A DNA stretch of 64,000 nt. Origin: Actinernus sp. WN-2022. Lineage: Eukaryota > Cnidaria > Anthozoa > Actiniaria > Actinernidae. Position numbers and translations under genes: made by a program. The stretch covers positions 83,542,861-83,606,860 of the forward strand of contig JAOWCC010000019.1 of assembly GCA_030867875.1 (NCBI GenBank). Direction: 5' to 3'. Of the stretch, positions 12,272-22,560 are shown piece after piece; positions within the stretch are counted from its first letter, which is position 1, and each line of letters opens with the position of its first letter. Below the pieces are notes generated by a model. That model made no database searches. It had not been told where the DNA came from and saw only the letters and a program-made list of their open reading frames with translations.

Positions 12272-13124
12272 ATGGAAGAACTTCGAAAGAAGTACTTCAT
12301 AAAGCCATTTCAAGAAAAACAAGGGAAGCAAAGGAAGCTCAACTTCGAGAATATCGATGTTGAAATTTATAAACCTTCGGCCAAATGCGCCGCCTTCGTG
12401 ACTTCAGAGGTTAATATTCTCTTTTGGGTACAAGCAATCCAAGAACAGTATTTTGAAGCATTGAAGGACTGCACAAGGTTTAACATCAAATGGTTTGACC
12501 ATCCTAACAAGTCTGAGACCATCATGGAGAGTATCGAACTGAAGGTTTATTGCTCGAGCGAGCACGTGGCCAAGCAAACAGTGGAAACGACCAACGCGGC
12601 TGAAAAACCCGTAACCGATCCTGGCTCTCTGCTATTTACTCTACACATATATCTAACAACTGGTGTTATAATGTGTCAAGGTATATGCTATGAGATGTGG
12701 GCTACAAAGGAGTTCCCGCGATTGAACGATAAGTTTCAGTTGCTTGTAGAACAAGAGTCTCGAGAAGATTCTCAAGATTCAAAACAAATTGATCGCCCTG
12801 CTGAAGTAGAGATAACATACAAGATGCTGAATGAAATGTTTATTGACACTCGACCCCAAACAAAAAAAGCACAGAAAGTGATGGCTGAGACGATTACTAT
12901 CGATGAACCTCAAGAATCGAAACCAGAAACACCGAAATCAACGAATAATCACTCACGCAAACGTAGGAACTCTATAGATTCCATTCGAGGCATGTCTCCT
13001 CGTAGCATAAACTCACTCTCTGAGTTGCGATCTACTATTTGTGATCTAGAAGCGGATATTGTGCAAATGCGCAATAATCTACACACGTCACTACAAAACG
13101 ATCAACATTATTGCAGTACACTAA
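12272..13124 (+). CDS. LINE ORF1, N-terminal part (interrupted)
   Basis: About 284 codons of LINE reading frame precede the insertion at 13125; the frame runs 20 bp into the insert before stopping. Residues ~25-60 (with IYKPSAKCAAF and NILFW) match the 42-kb remnant, as does the serine/arginine-rich RKRRNSIDSIRG near residues 230-240 and the heptad-like stretch after it. I do not recognise the N-terminal domain; in LINEs ORF1 proteins usually bind RNA and form coiled-coil multimers. Removing the insert and one copy of the CTAA duplication brings this frame exactly into phase with 14372 onward. Confidence 0.7.
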
Positions 13125-14371
13125 TTAGGCATGGGTCGCACTAGGCGAGATCGTGTTTACATAAGTCGCGATTCTGTCATCACTCGACGTAAAACTAGTG
13201 CGACCCCTAGTTGCCAAAATTTGGCAGATTTCAGTTTTGCCAAATACTTCAAAGAAGCCGAAGTGCTGCCTCAGAGCCGGCTAAGATTTGGCAGAACATA
13301 CAAACCTGTTGTTTTAGCCATTAAGCTGTCAAATTAATGGAGTAGTCAAAGGTATTAATGTCTTGTTGCACAATTCAGCACGGCGGGAAACCACGTACGG
13401 GTCATACACCGCTCTGAAAGTAGCAAGCTTCAAACATGGATAGACAAAGTTCTTTTCCCGGATCTCCGTTCTACTATAATAATCAGTTCAACCCGCAAAG
13501 TTCAGCTCCTGGATACGGCATTCATCAGATGAAGCCATACCCTGCGTATCATGGAGCAGACATACTTTTTCACCGGCAGACACCTATGCAACCAAAAAAT
13601 CGACCCGACTTCCCTGCTTCAAGCGCATCAAACCAAAATGAAGCTGGGAAGTGAATATATTCATTTTTGATTTCAAATAGAGCTCCCACGACATCTTGGA
13701 CAGCTTCGATAGATTTTCCAACATTAATAGCGGGCCCAATACTCACATACGAGTTCCCATGTGCAAGCCTGAAAGTGTACGTAATAGCCAGTACCTTTTC
13801 TGGTGGAATACATTGCCTGAATCGTGTGTCTTCTCAAGTGATGCGGTATCCCAAAAATCGTACAAGGGCCTGCAAAGTATCCCTGTTCATGCGAAGTCGC
13901 CCGAAATATTACGGTCATGGTAATGGATCTCAAACCATGATTCTACAGGCCGTGGAATGGTCCATGACCATGGCCGATTACGCAAACGGTGCAAATTTCG
14001 TACACTGCGTTTCCTTAAGGCCATAGCCGTCCTAAAACAGGTTTGCTGATATTGCATGACTATTATCAATAGCGCATCAGCCTGTTGTTGAGCTTGGAAT
14101 TGATAATTCAAGAGAAAACCAAACGCGACAAAAATTATATGGTTGAGATTCATTTTCCCCAACTCGTCACTCATGAGATCATGCATGAATTACTTTAGCG
14201 TGACCTTATGGCAAGGTCGCGTCTCGAGAACTCATGAGATTGACAACCTGTCATCAGAAGGTATTTTGGAAGTCTAAATGCGACCTTCAAGAAAAATTGG
14301 TCTGCCACAAAAAAAACTCGCTATTTTTGGGGTACATAAACAAGACCTCGCTTAGTGCGACCCCTACCTAA
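13121..14371. mobile_element. TIR element nested in LINE ORF1 (1.24 kb)
   Basis: CTAA is duplicated at 13121-13124 and 14368-14371. The ends are inverted: left GGGTCGCACTAGGCGAGATC and, in reverse complement, right GGGTCGCACTAAGCGAGGTC. The match extends through TGTTTAYRTA, about 35 bp. Excision with one CTAA restores the ORF1 frame. An internal copy of the terminal word (CTAGTGCGACCCC) lies at about 13195. It encodes no recognisable transposase, so it is non-autonomous. The duplication length is ambiguous because of the TTAGG/CCTAA ends. Confidence 0.8.
13436..13654 (+). pseudogene. Short P/Q/Y-rich frame, possible 5' scrap of another ORF1
   Basis: A 72-codon frame inside the nested element starts MDRQSSFPGSPFYYNNQF. 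It is rich in Pro, Gln, Tyr and Asn. The composition is like the low-complexity N-terminus of some retroelement ORF1/gag proteins, which suggests captured sequence. No domain is visible, so function is unknown and coding status doubtful. Confidence 0.25.
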
Positions 14372-14858
14372 GTCATCTGGAGGATAAAATAGTTCAACAT
14401 GAACATTCACAAAAGACAGAGTTCAAAACACTGGCTTCACGAGTGATTGACCTTGAAACTGAAAACGACCGATTGAAAGCGGAAACCGCTACATTAAGAA
14501 CGGAAGTCCAGCTGTTGAAGAAGAGCCTAAAGAATGTGGTCAAAGACAAAGCAAAGGAAATTCCTACAAATTCAAGTACAGTTGAGGAGGCTGACAAAAT
14601 ACATGAATCGGAAAGATCGGCAGTTACAATTCCCGTCCATCAAAACCAGTATGCACCACTAGACAACAGTGACCAAAGGAACCAATCTATCCAGGCGGAA
14701 CAGAGTCACGACGAACCAGCGCCAACACCAATACAATCCCGCGACACCGCTCCTCGCATGAATGGTGTAGAACAAAGGACAGAGGGAAGTTGGACTAGAG
14801 TTGGACCTCAAACCCCGCCACGGCAACCACGTAACACACCCCAACGGACAGATAGTTA
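14372..14858 (+). CDS. LINE ORF1, coiled-coil middle part
   Basis: This continues the ORF1 frame directly after the first nested element. It begins SHLEDKIVQHEHSQKTEF, then a leucine-rich coiled coil (VIDLETENDRLKAE... to about 14540). After that comes a low-complexity Ser/Pro/Gln linker with TRVGPQTPPRQPRNTP before the second insertion. The coil matches the 41.15-41.36 kb remnant (RIIDLEVENGELKADKK), showing both belong to one LINE family. At the downstream junction the frame reaches a stop. The SGNH part is in a frame shifted by one, so either a small indel occurred or two overlapping ORFs are involved. Confidence 0.7.
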
Positions 14859-15862
14859 TTGTGTTCACACTAGAGGTTCGAGTCACTCACGACTAGCACT
14901 AATAGGGAGTTACTTACAATTAGCAAGCGTTCACATTAAACATGCACGTGAAATACGATGCAAAAATATGTCAATCATACTTCCCGTTCATTCGCTCATT
15001 CGATGTAAACAACTAAAGCGCGGGCTTGTTCAGTCGTGATTTGCTTCCGCTATCATCATGAATCGCGTACGATTTCTTCGTTTTTTCGCTTTGTTTTCCA
15101 TGGCTCAGTTCATAAACCAATTATAAGAGCGTGTTCGAGCTCAAGTGAACCGTGTAAGGAGCAGGCTGAGAACGCTACTTGTTTTGATGCGCCGTAGAAG
15201 ACGCAGACTTACGGCACTGGATTGATCAGCGAATTCAACTGAATCAGCCCACTGGTCGACAAGCTTGGGTTCTACCAAGGCCACAGTTCTGGTTTAACCA
15301 ACGTTTAAACAACCATTTTGACGACTCGATGTGGAAGAAGAAATTTCGTGTTTTGATAGCGACTTTTGACTTTATTTGTGGAATAATTGTTGGTCCAGAA
15401 CTCAGACGAAACGATACGAGATGGTTGACGCATGGCGATCACGTGCCGTATTCACGTGAACAGTGCAATCGGATTGAGGAAGGCTGTACCAATTCTGTTG
15501 ATTACGTTGAACGTTCATGTCCCAGTCTGAATCCATCGAAAGCTATATCAGTCAAAGCGAAAATGCAGAAGATAATAGGTACGGGAAGGGAGAGTACGAA
15601 GAATCACGTTTCCAATTTTAGGTACACATGTCAAATGAGTTTCCGGGATTAAAATATCTTCGAGCGCTCATTGGCTATCATTGGCCAGAATATTTACATT
15701 GCTGTTTCTAACCCTCAAAATAGTTGACTTGGAAATCGCAGCTAAACACCTCCGAGCTATCCTCTATGGCGCCGTAACCAATGCCAACGGGCATTCCTTG
15801 AGTGAGTGTGAACGTCTGTTAATTGTGAGTGACTCCGAAACATCCTAATGTGAACACACTTA
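14856..15862. mobile_element. PIF/Harbinger-like TIR element nested in LINE (1.0 kb)
   Basis: TTA is duplicated at 14856-14858 and 15860-15862. The ends are inverted: left TTGTGTTCACACTAG and, reverse-complemented, right GTGTGTTCACATTAG. They are followed on both sides by GAGTCACTCAC and an AATTA...CGTTCACA block, giving imperfect TIRs of about 80 bp. A TTA target duplication is characteristic of PIF/Harbinger elements. A Harbinger-like transposase N-terminal scrap inside agrees with this. Confidence 0.75.
15236..15430 (+). pseudogene. HARBI1-like transposase N-terminal remnant
   Basis: A frame of about 65 codons contains PRPQFWFN, WKKKFRVLIATFDFIC and a following RRNDTR. This resembles the region ahead of the DDE nuclease domain in PIF/Harbinger transposases, in which a trp/phe-rich segment precedes FRMS-TFD-IC. 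The usual AI..EKRVA continuation and all catalytic acidic residues are missing. It supports the family of the surrounding element and cannot encode an active transposase. Confidence 0.5.
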
Positions 15863-16707
15863 GTGGAAGTCCACCCGATACGGCGCAATCCCAAGGAAAC
15901 AATGTAATTTTCCTGGCTGACTCAAATGCCAAATTCATTGATTTTAATAGAGTATGTCGAGATAAAACAATTAATCACCGGTTTTGTCCAACTATCCCAA
16001 GTGCTGTAGAGGTATTAAGCTCAATGGAATTTGACAACCCAACGCATGTAATAATACATACAGGCACAAATGACATTGAACATATCCCGTTACACAAATG
16101 CATCGAAGAGTACCAAGTGCTCATAGACCTTGCTGCACAGAAATATCCAAGATCGAAAATTCTTATATCTACTCTCCTCCCGAGAGCAGACGCCGCTGAA
16201 CACTTACGACATCAGATGAATGTTAAATTACAACAATTAGCGGTCCCCGTGAATGTTCATTTCATCAATCATAATAATATATTGGTGAACATGCTACATG
16301 ATAATAAACACTTGAAGAAACGATATGTCGGGGCATTAGTTGCTAACTTCAAGGATGCGATCTTCAACCGAGTCAGCCGCAGGAACCACCGAAATCCCCA
16401 CGACGGAGTTGATAATTGGGCTCGGCATCAGGATCCACGTCCCAGATTACTGCCTGGCACCCAGAGGCACGATATCCCTCCACCACCTGGCCAGCCACCG
16501 CTGAGTTATGCTGCACCTCAATTCATCCAGCCGTCGCAGCCTTATACACCTCAGCGGCCATCACCAACTTATGCTGAGATGACTAATAGAAGACTACCAA
16601 CTGTAGATGTGTCTACTAGAGGCCATGCTGAGAATGGCGGTGGTCTACCTGACCCAAGCATCCTCATGAAACTTTTTAAAATTTATGATATGATTCGTCA
16701 AGCTTAG
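15863..16707 (+). CDS. LINE ORF1 SGNH-hydrolase (esterase-like) part
   Basis: The frame is open from the second nested element to a stop at 16705-16707. It has the blocks of an SGNH/GDSL hydrolase: block I FLADSN (about residue 15 of this part), block III HTGTNDIEH, and a DNKH that would supply the Asp-x-x-His of block V. A Pro-rich tail (PPPPGQPPLSYAAPQ) follows. Esterase domains of this fold occur in ORF1 of some CR1/L2-type LINEs; their function in the retrotransposition cycle is unclear. ORF2 begins 79 bp downstream. The catalytic-looking residues are intact. Confidence 0.75.
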
Positions 16708-16786
16708 CCATAGCAGGTATTTGTATCTTTTTCTTCCATCTGTCCTAATCTGATCATTATTTTATACTATATATACATTTTAATAT

Positions 16787-19700
16787 ATGTGTCAAGGTAG
16801 AGCACAGTCTCCTGTCATGCCACATCTATTACAACTGAGCTGTTGGAATTTAAACGGTCTCGGAAGTCGTTCTGTTTTTGGCAATAAATTAGTAAATAAT
16901 GATTTTTTGAATGATATAAAATATTGTGATTTATTAATCCTTTCTGAAATATGGGGTCATGAAGCTCTAGACATCCCAGGTTTTGATATCATAGCTATTA
17001 ATCCACCAAAAAAACTAAATGTTAAACGATCCGGAAGATTCTCTGGAGGAGTTCTACTCGCGGTTACATCACTAATGAAAAAGGGTGTTTCTTTTATAAA
17101 ACAATCCCATGATTATATTTGGTGTAAATTGGACAAGGTATTTTTCAATACGGATGAAGATATATTTTTGTGCTCTTGTTATATTCCTCCGTGTGATTCC
17201 CCATATTTCAACCCTGATATTTTCTCAGATTTAGAAAGCGATATAAATTTATTTCAACGAAACGGTCGTGTAATTTTAGCAGGAGATTTAAATGCCCGTA
17301 CTGGTACATTAAGTGACTCCATTGAGGCGGACACTTCAAACCATACTCCAGCAGACTGTCTTCCTTTGCAATCGAATGTTGTTAAAAGGAAAAATATAGA
17401 TAGTAATGCAAATAGCCATGGCAAATCTTTATTAGAGATGTGTAAATCACTTGACTTACTTATACTTAACGGGAGACTTAAAGGGGATTCACTTGGGCGT
17501 CTGACTTTTAATGGACGGCAGGGAGCCAGTACTGTTGATTATATTGTAGTTAGTCACGAATTGTTTAATTCATTCGATAGTTTTATAGTTAAACAACCCA
17601 CACCATTATCGGATCATTCCCAACTTATTGGCTGGCTCAACATAACACCCGTACCTGATGTGATTGATTCAGATAATGACAATCTACATGAACTTCCTGT
17701 GCAATTTATTTGGAGATCTGACTCCAAAGATAAATTTAGTAACTCTTTACAGTCACCACGCATACGTCATCTGATACGTGAGTTTGAGGACACAAATTTT
17801 AATCAAAATTGTAATGATGTTAACAAGGCTATCTCTCAGTTTAATAACATAATTGAATCAGCAGCTAAAACCTCTTTATCGATTTCCAAGAAAAAAAAAG
17901 GAAAACGGTCTAATGCTTGGTTTGATAATGAGTGTAAAAATATGCGGCATCAATACAGGCAAGTTTCTAACAATCTACACAAGAATCCGCTGGATACTTG
18001 CTTAAGACAAAAATACCATGACATTAACAAAGGCTATAAATCACTTTTGAGATGTAAGAAACAAGAATACTACAACAATAGTATAGATTATCTTGTCAAA
18101 GAGAAAGATCCAAGAAAATTCTGGTCTTCTCTAAAATCTCTCAACAGTGACAATAAGAAACAAACCGACCAGTCGATTCCTGTGAGCAATCTACTCACAC
18201 ATTTTAGCGACCTTCATTCTTCTATTGAAGAGAAAAACCTCTCGTCTGACCAAAATGCAATTGTTGAGGAAATTAAACACATCGATATGTCCAACACACA
18301 TGGGACTTCTTTAGACGAATCAATTTCACAAGATGAAATCAGAAAAGCAATTAAAAAGCTAAAGAATAAAAAAGCACCGGGTATTGATAAAATTAGAAAC
18401 GAGATGCTCAAATGCGAGGTAAATATATTGGTTCCCATTATTTCGAAATTGTTTAATCTTATTTTAAGAACGGGTGTATATCCCGATATATGGACAAATG
18501 GTATTATTAGCGCTATCTATAAATCAGGTGATAGATCAGATCCATCAAACTATAGAGGAATCTGTGTGACAAGTTGTTTGGGGAAACTGTTCTGCTTTAT
18601 ACTCAATAACAGATTGCATACCCTTTTAAAATGCAAGAAGCTTTTGCACCATTCTCAAATCGGCTTTTTACCTGGCAATAGAACGGCAGACCATATTTTC
18701 ACTTTACGCACTCTGATTGATAAGTATGTAATTAATGAAACAAAAGGAAAATTATTTTGTTGTTTTGTAGATTTCCGAAAAGCATTTGATTCAGTTTGGC
18801 ATCCTGGCTTACTGTGGAAATTGCTAAACAACAAAATAGGTGGTCAATTCCTTCGTCTGATTTCCGACATGTACTCTAAAACGGAATGTTGTATCAAATC
18901 AGGAAATATGAGATCAAAATTCTTTAAATATAATAGAGGAGTTCGCCAAGGCTGTATTTTATCACCACTATTATTCAATCTATATTTAAACGACCTTCCA
19001 ATTTCTCTACAAAAGACTGATGGACTAGACCCGATTACCCTCTCGGACGGAAGTAAATTGAATTCATTATTCTATGCAGATGATCTAGTTCTAATATCTA
19101 CCTCAGCCGCAGGTCTTCAAAGAAGTATTAATACTTTACAAAAATTTTGTAAGGATTGGTGGATGTCAGTAAATACTAAAAAGACTAAAGCCGTCATTTT
19201 TCAGAAACAATGCAGAAAATCTACCATGGAGAAATATAAATTCTTCTTAGACGGTTCTCAGATTGAAAATGTTCCTGACTATACATACTTGGGTACCACA
19301 ATTTCAAGTAATGGTAGTTTTTCAAAGTCAAAACTAAAGTCTACTGAGAAAACTCGTCGATCTATTTTTGCTACAAAACGGTACCTAGATTTCTCCAAAA
19401 TGCCGATAAAAATGTGCAATAAGTTATTTGACACCTTATTCTTACCTATTTTATTGTACAACTCAGAAATATGGGGGGCTTATGATAATATAAATTTTCC
19501 AAAATGGGAAACAGATACAATTGAAAGACTTCACTCGCAGTTCTTTAAATACTATCTCGGACTCAACAAACGGGCCCCTAACGTGGCTACTCGGAATGAA
19601 GTCGGGCGATTATCGTTAAAATCAGTAATTTACCGGAATATATTACATTTCCTAAAACATCTCCAGGATCTCCCCGAAGATAGTATTGCGAAGCAATGCT

Positions 19701-20347
19701 TAAAGATATCAAACGATCTCGCGCTCTCAAATAAGCCGAGCTTCATGACCTCAGTTAATAAACTGTTAGAGACATTTCAACCGATACCAAATATACAATC
19801 TTCTATTACCTCTCAAGGATTGAAATTAAGTAAAAAACATATACATAACATCACATTGAATATTACAAAAGAATCAAAGTTACATCAGATGAAACTTGTT
19901 CAATTAAACACGAAGCTCTATTTTTATTCATCGTTTAAAGTTGATTCTAATAGTTCCGATTGCTATGACATGATAAAAAATATGAAGCACAGAAGAATAT
20001 TAGCCAAATTAAGAACTGGAAATCATAATCTACGTATAGAAGTTGGTAGACATGCACAGCCTAAGTTACCAAGAGAGCTGAGAACCTGCCAGTGCTGTCT
20101 ATCAACTGATATAGAAGACGAAAACCACTTCATGTTCTTCTGTGATTCATATGATAATTTGAGGTACAAGCTATTCGATGATATTAGCAAATACTGTATT
20201 AATTTCCCTGGATTAAAGAACATTGACAAGACCCAGCTGTTTCTGTTCAATAATGTTGACCCGTTTATATGTAAAAGACTGGGTCACTTTATCTATAAAG
20301 CCTTTGAACGGCGAGACGTCTTACTTTCACGTCTAGCCGCAGTATGA
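16787..20347 (+). CDS. LINE ORF2: endonuclease-reverse transcriptase, 1186 aa
   Basis: Non-LTR retrotransposon polyprotein that nicks target DNA and reverse-transcribes the element RNA at the nick. The N-terminal endonuclease carries SCWNLNGLG, LSEIWG (about residue 50), AGDLNARTG (~165), TFNGRQGASTVDYI (~240) and SDHSQL (~275). The reverse transcriptase has KAPGIDKIRNEML, NYRGICV, GFLPGNRTADHIF, FVDFRKAFDSV, VRQGCILSPLLFNLYLNDLP and the catalytic FYADDLVLI at about 761-768. A C-terminal CQCC...HFMFFC zinc motif lies near residue 1105. ATG at 16787 starts it. There are no stops or frameshifts, so this copy may be recent even though ORF1 is interrupted. Confidence 0.95.
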   Translation: MCQGRAQSPVMPHLLQLSCWNLNGLGSRSVFGNKLVNNDFLNDIKYCDLLILSEIWGHEALDIPGFDIIAINPPKKLNVKRSGRFSGGVLLAVTSLMKKGVSFIKQSHDYIWCKLDKVFFNTDEDIFLCSCYIPPCDSPYFNPDIFSDLESDINLFQRNGRVILAGDLNARTGTLSDSIEADTSNHTPADCLPLQSNVVKRKNIDSNANSHGKSLLEMCKSLDLLILNGRLKGDSLGRLTFNGRQGASTVDYIVVSHELFNSFDSFIVKQPTPLSDHSQLIGWLNITPVPDVIDSDNDNLHELPVQFIWRSDSKDKFSNSLQSPRIRHLIREFEDTNFNQNCNDVNKAISQFNNIIESAAKTSLSISKKKKGKRSNAWFDNECKNMRHQYRQVSNNLHKNPLDTCLRQKYHDINKGYKSLLRCKKQEYYNNSIDYLVKEKDPRKFWSSLKSLNSDNKKQTDQSIPVSNLLTHFSDLHSSIEEKNLSSDQNAIVEEIKHIDMSNTHGTSLDESISQDEIRKAIKKLKNKKAPGIDKIRNEMLKCEVNILVPIISKLFNLILRTGVYPDIWTNGIISAIYKSGDRSDPSNYRGICVTSCLGKLFCFILNNRLHTLLKCKKLLHHSQIGFLPGNRTADHIFTLRTLIDKYVINETKGKLFCCFVDFRKAFDSVWHPGLLWKLLNNKIGGQFLRLISDMYSKTECCIKSGNMRSKFFKYNRGVRQGCILSPLLFNLYLNDLPISLQKTDGLDPITLSDGSKLNSLFYADDLVLISTSAAGLQRSINTLQKFCKDWWMSVNTKKTKAVIFQKQCRKSTMEKYKFFLDGSQIENVPDYTYLGTTISSNGSFSKSKLKSTEKTRRSIFATKRYLDFSKMPIKMCNKLFDTLFLPILLYNSEIWGAYDNINFPKWETDTIERLHSQFFKYYLGLNKRAPNVATRNEVGRLSLKSVIYRNILHFLKHLQDLPEDSIAKQCLKISNDLALSNKPSFMTSVNKLLETFQPIPNIQSSITSQGLKLSKKHIHNITLNITKESKLHQMKLVQLNTKLYFYSSFKVDSNSSDCYDMIKNMKHRRILAKLRTGNHNLRIEVGRHAQPKLPRELRTCQCCLSTDIEDENHFMFFCDSYDNLRYKLFDDISKYCINFPGLKNIDKTQLFLFNNVDPFICKRLGHFIYKAFERRDVLLSRLAAV

Positions 20348-20485
20348 ACTTTAAATATATATACTTGTTATTATCGTTTTTTTTTTTTTTTTTTTTCCTT
20401 TCCTTTTTCCCCATGTATTTTATACTAGTCTATTAGCAATACCATTCATGTAATATGGGAATGCGAATAAAATCATTGACATTGG

Positions 20486-20546
20486 CATCAGCGGGATATT
20501 CAATTCATGTTTGTATTACAAACATGAATTGAATATCCCGCTGGTG
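20486..20546. repeat. Near-perfect 30-bp-arm palindrome after LINE tail
   Basis: The arm 20486-20515 (CATCAGCGGGATATTCAATT...) is matched by 20517-20546 with a single-base centre and one mismatch. It begins about 13 bp after the LINE's AATAAA region. A palindrome this tight with no spacer is unstable in cloning, so an assembly or replication artefact is possible. An end-to-end inverted junction formed during insertion is another reading. Confidence 0.85.
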
Positions 20547-21690
20547 AAGGTATTTTCAATTTCACATTTAGGTGTTAGCCTTGGATTAGCTCTGAATATT
20601 CAAATTGTATTCAAGACTGCCGAAGCATCTCTATTCTCATAGTAAATCCCCCAAATCCTGTCCATCCGAAACTAATAGTTATCAGATGACCAGAGAACAA
20701 GAACGCGAAAAATTCTTTCGGCGAATGAAGTTTCTGCAGTGGCTTGAGAGCATGACTCCCCTGCTGATCTCCGATCCGACTATGGGACTCCAGCCAACTA
20801 CATGAACGTGATCATGACTGAGTATCTTATGCCGCTTCAAATCTAGAGGTACGTATAGAAAAGTATCAGACGATCGCTTTAAGTCTGCATAGCTGTATCT
20901 ACTACAAATTCTGCCGGCCGGTGAATCACGCATCCAATGGTACTGAAGCACTGAGCAGATTTAACTCAAAGGAACTTGAATTAACCAAAACAGTAACCGT
21001 CAGTGAAGCCGAACAGTTTCATGAGTTTGAAGCATTATAACAACACTGAGCAAGAAGTAGATTCATCAAGATCAAAGGGAGATCTTTCTTCGGGTAGAAT
21101 ATGTCCAAAAGGTGTGCATTTTTATGCCAATTGAGAGACCATATGTTTAATAATTGTTTATACTCTCTATTATTCCCGGCCGTTACTACATTAGCTTCGC
21201 GCCTATTTAACGTACTATACTAAAGGATCGACCAGAGCTTAAAGTCAGTAAATATTCCCATTCATCTTATTAACTGCAAATGAATACTTCGGTGTTGTGA
21301 GTGCGCAGAAATGTATGTTGTTTAGAAGTTGGCGGTTGTGTTTATGTGGCCGTTTGTATTTAATAATACTGAGGTATATGAGAATTACCGGGAGGTCGAA
21401 GTGTTGCGAAATATCGCAAAGAAGATGCATATTTGAACACGAAGTAAATATAAATTTGCTCCACTGATGTGTATTGTCGTCCAAATGGCTTAATACAGCA
21501 AATCTAAGCCAACACAAAACCTTCCAAAATCGTTAAGACTTTCTGTACTAATTAAGCCACAAGGACAACAATAATCTAAATACAACCTGCCACACAAACA
21601 CATTGTCTTCGCGCCAATGTGGTGCATAGCAGCATTGTGATTTAAATGATGTGGAATGTGAAAAGTTGATAAAATAAAGTAACCTATAGA
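20547..21690. other. No gene recognised
   Basis: About 1.1 kb without recognised coding, RNA or repeat features. Confidence 0.4.
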
Positions 21691-21822
21691 CCTCCTCCGC
21701 AGGCAACTCTTAATAATTTTTAGATCCGGTAACCGACGAAGCCTTCCGGCTAAGGATCCGACGAGCGGCGACGCCGAGAGGGAACATTATTGAATATAAT
21801 TAGGAGTTGCCTGCGGAGGAGG
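21691..21822. repeat. 132-bp fold-back element
   Basis: CCTCCTCCGCAGGCAACTC (21691-21709) is perfectly inverted at 21804-21822. The core includes GATCCGGTAACCGACGAAG and GCCGGCTAAGGATCC. It is a small non-coding inverted-repeat element adjacent to the satellite array. Confidence 0.75.
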
Positions 21823-21844
21823 CAAAGAGTTGATAAAAGGTTAC

Positions 21845-22560
21845 ATTTCTGCTGTAGTTTCATTTCGGCTCAGTTAATTGTGGTTGCAGTAGAAATTTCT
21901 GCTGCAGTTTTACATTTGGTCTTGTGGAACGTTGCGTTTTACATAAGTTTGGCCTGGTGGTTGCAGCAGAAATTTCTGCTGCAGTTCTACATGTCGGCTC
22001 AGTTGTGGTTGCAGCATAAATTTCTGCTGAAGTTTTACATTTGGTCTTGTGGTTGCAGCAGAAATTTCTGCTGCAGTTTTACATTTGGTCTTGTGGTTGC
22101 AACAGAAATTTCTGCTGCAGTTTTACATTTGGTCTTGTGGTTGCAGCAGAAATGTCTGCTGCAGTTTTACATTATTTTGGTGTTGTGGTTGCAGCAGAAA
22201 TGTCTGCTGCAGTTTTACATTTGGTCTTGTGGTTGCAGCAGAAGTTTCTGCTACAGTTTTACATTTGGTCTTGTGGTTGCAGCAGAAATTTCTGCTGCAG
22301 TTTTACATTTCGTCTTGTGGTTGCAGCAGAAATTTCTGCTGCAGTTTTACATTTCGGCTCTGAGTTGTGGTTGCAGCAGAAATTTCTGCTGCAGTTTTAC
22401 ATTTGGTCTTGTGGAATGTTGCAGCAGAAATTTCTGCTGCAGTTTTACCTTTGGCCTTGTGGTTTCTGCTGCAGTTTTACCTTTGGTCTTGTGGTTTCTG
22501 CTGCAGTTTTACATTTGCCCTTGTTGTTGCAGCAGAAATTTCTGCTGCATTTTTACATTT
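21845..22560. repeat. Palindromic satellite array B (inverse orientation)
   Basis: It has the same unit as the 8.4-9.1 kb array, in reverse complement: TTTTACATTTGGTCTTGTGG TTGCAGCAG followed by the GCAGCAGAAATTTCTGCTGC palindrome. About fourteen palindromic copies are present, with variants GAAATGTCTGC and GAAGTTTCTGC. The plus-strand open frames are repeat-derived. The first unit(s) near 21847-21900 are degraded. Confidence 0.9.

Larger units (their letters stand above)
12272..20485 (+). mobile_element. Long LINE retrotransposon, interrupted in ORF1
   Basis: An ORF1 with an SGNH-hydrolase domain is followed by an intact ORF2 with apurinic-type endonuclease and reverse transcriptase. It then has a 3' tail with an approximately 22-nt T-run (20378-20398) and an AATAAA at 20467. 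This layout fits CR1/L2/Rex1-like non-LTR elements, some of which carry an ORF1 esterase; the clade assignment is uncertain. Two TIR elements (13125-14367, 14859-15859) lie inside ORF1. The 5' boundary is not defined. A decayed relative of ORF1 lies on the minus strand at 41.0-42.4 kb. Confidence 0.85.
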
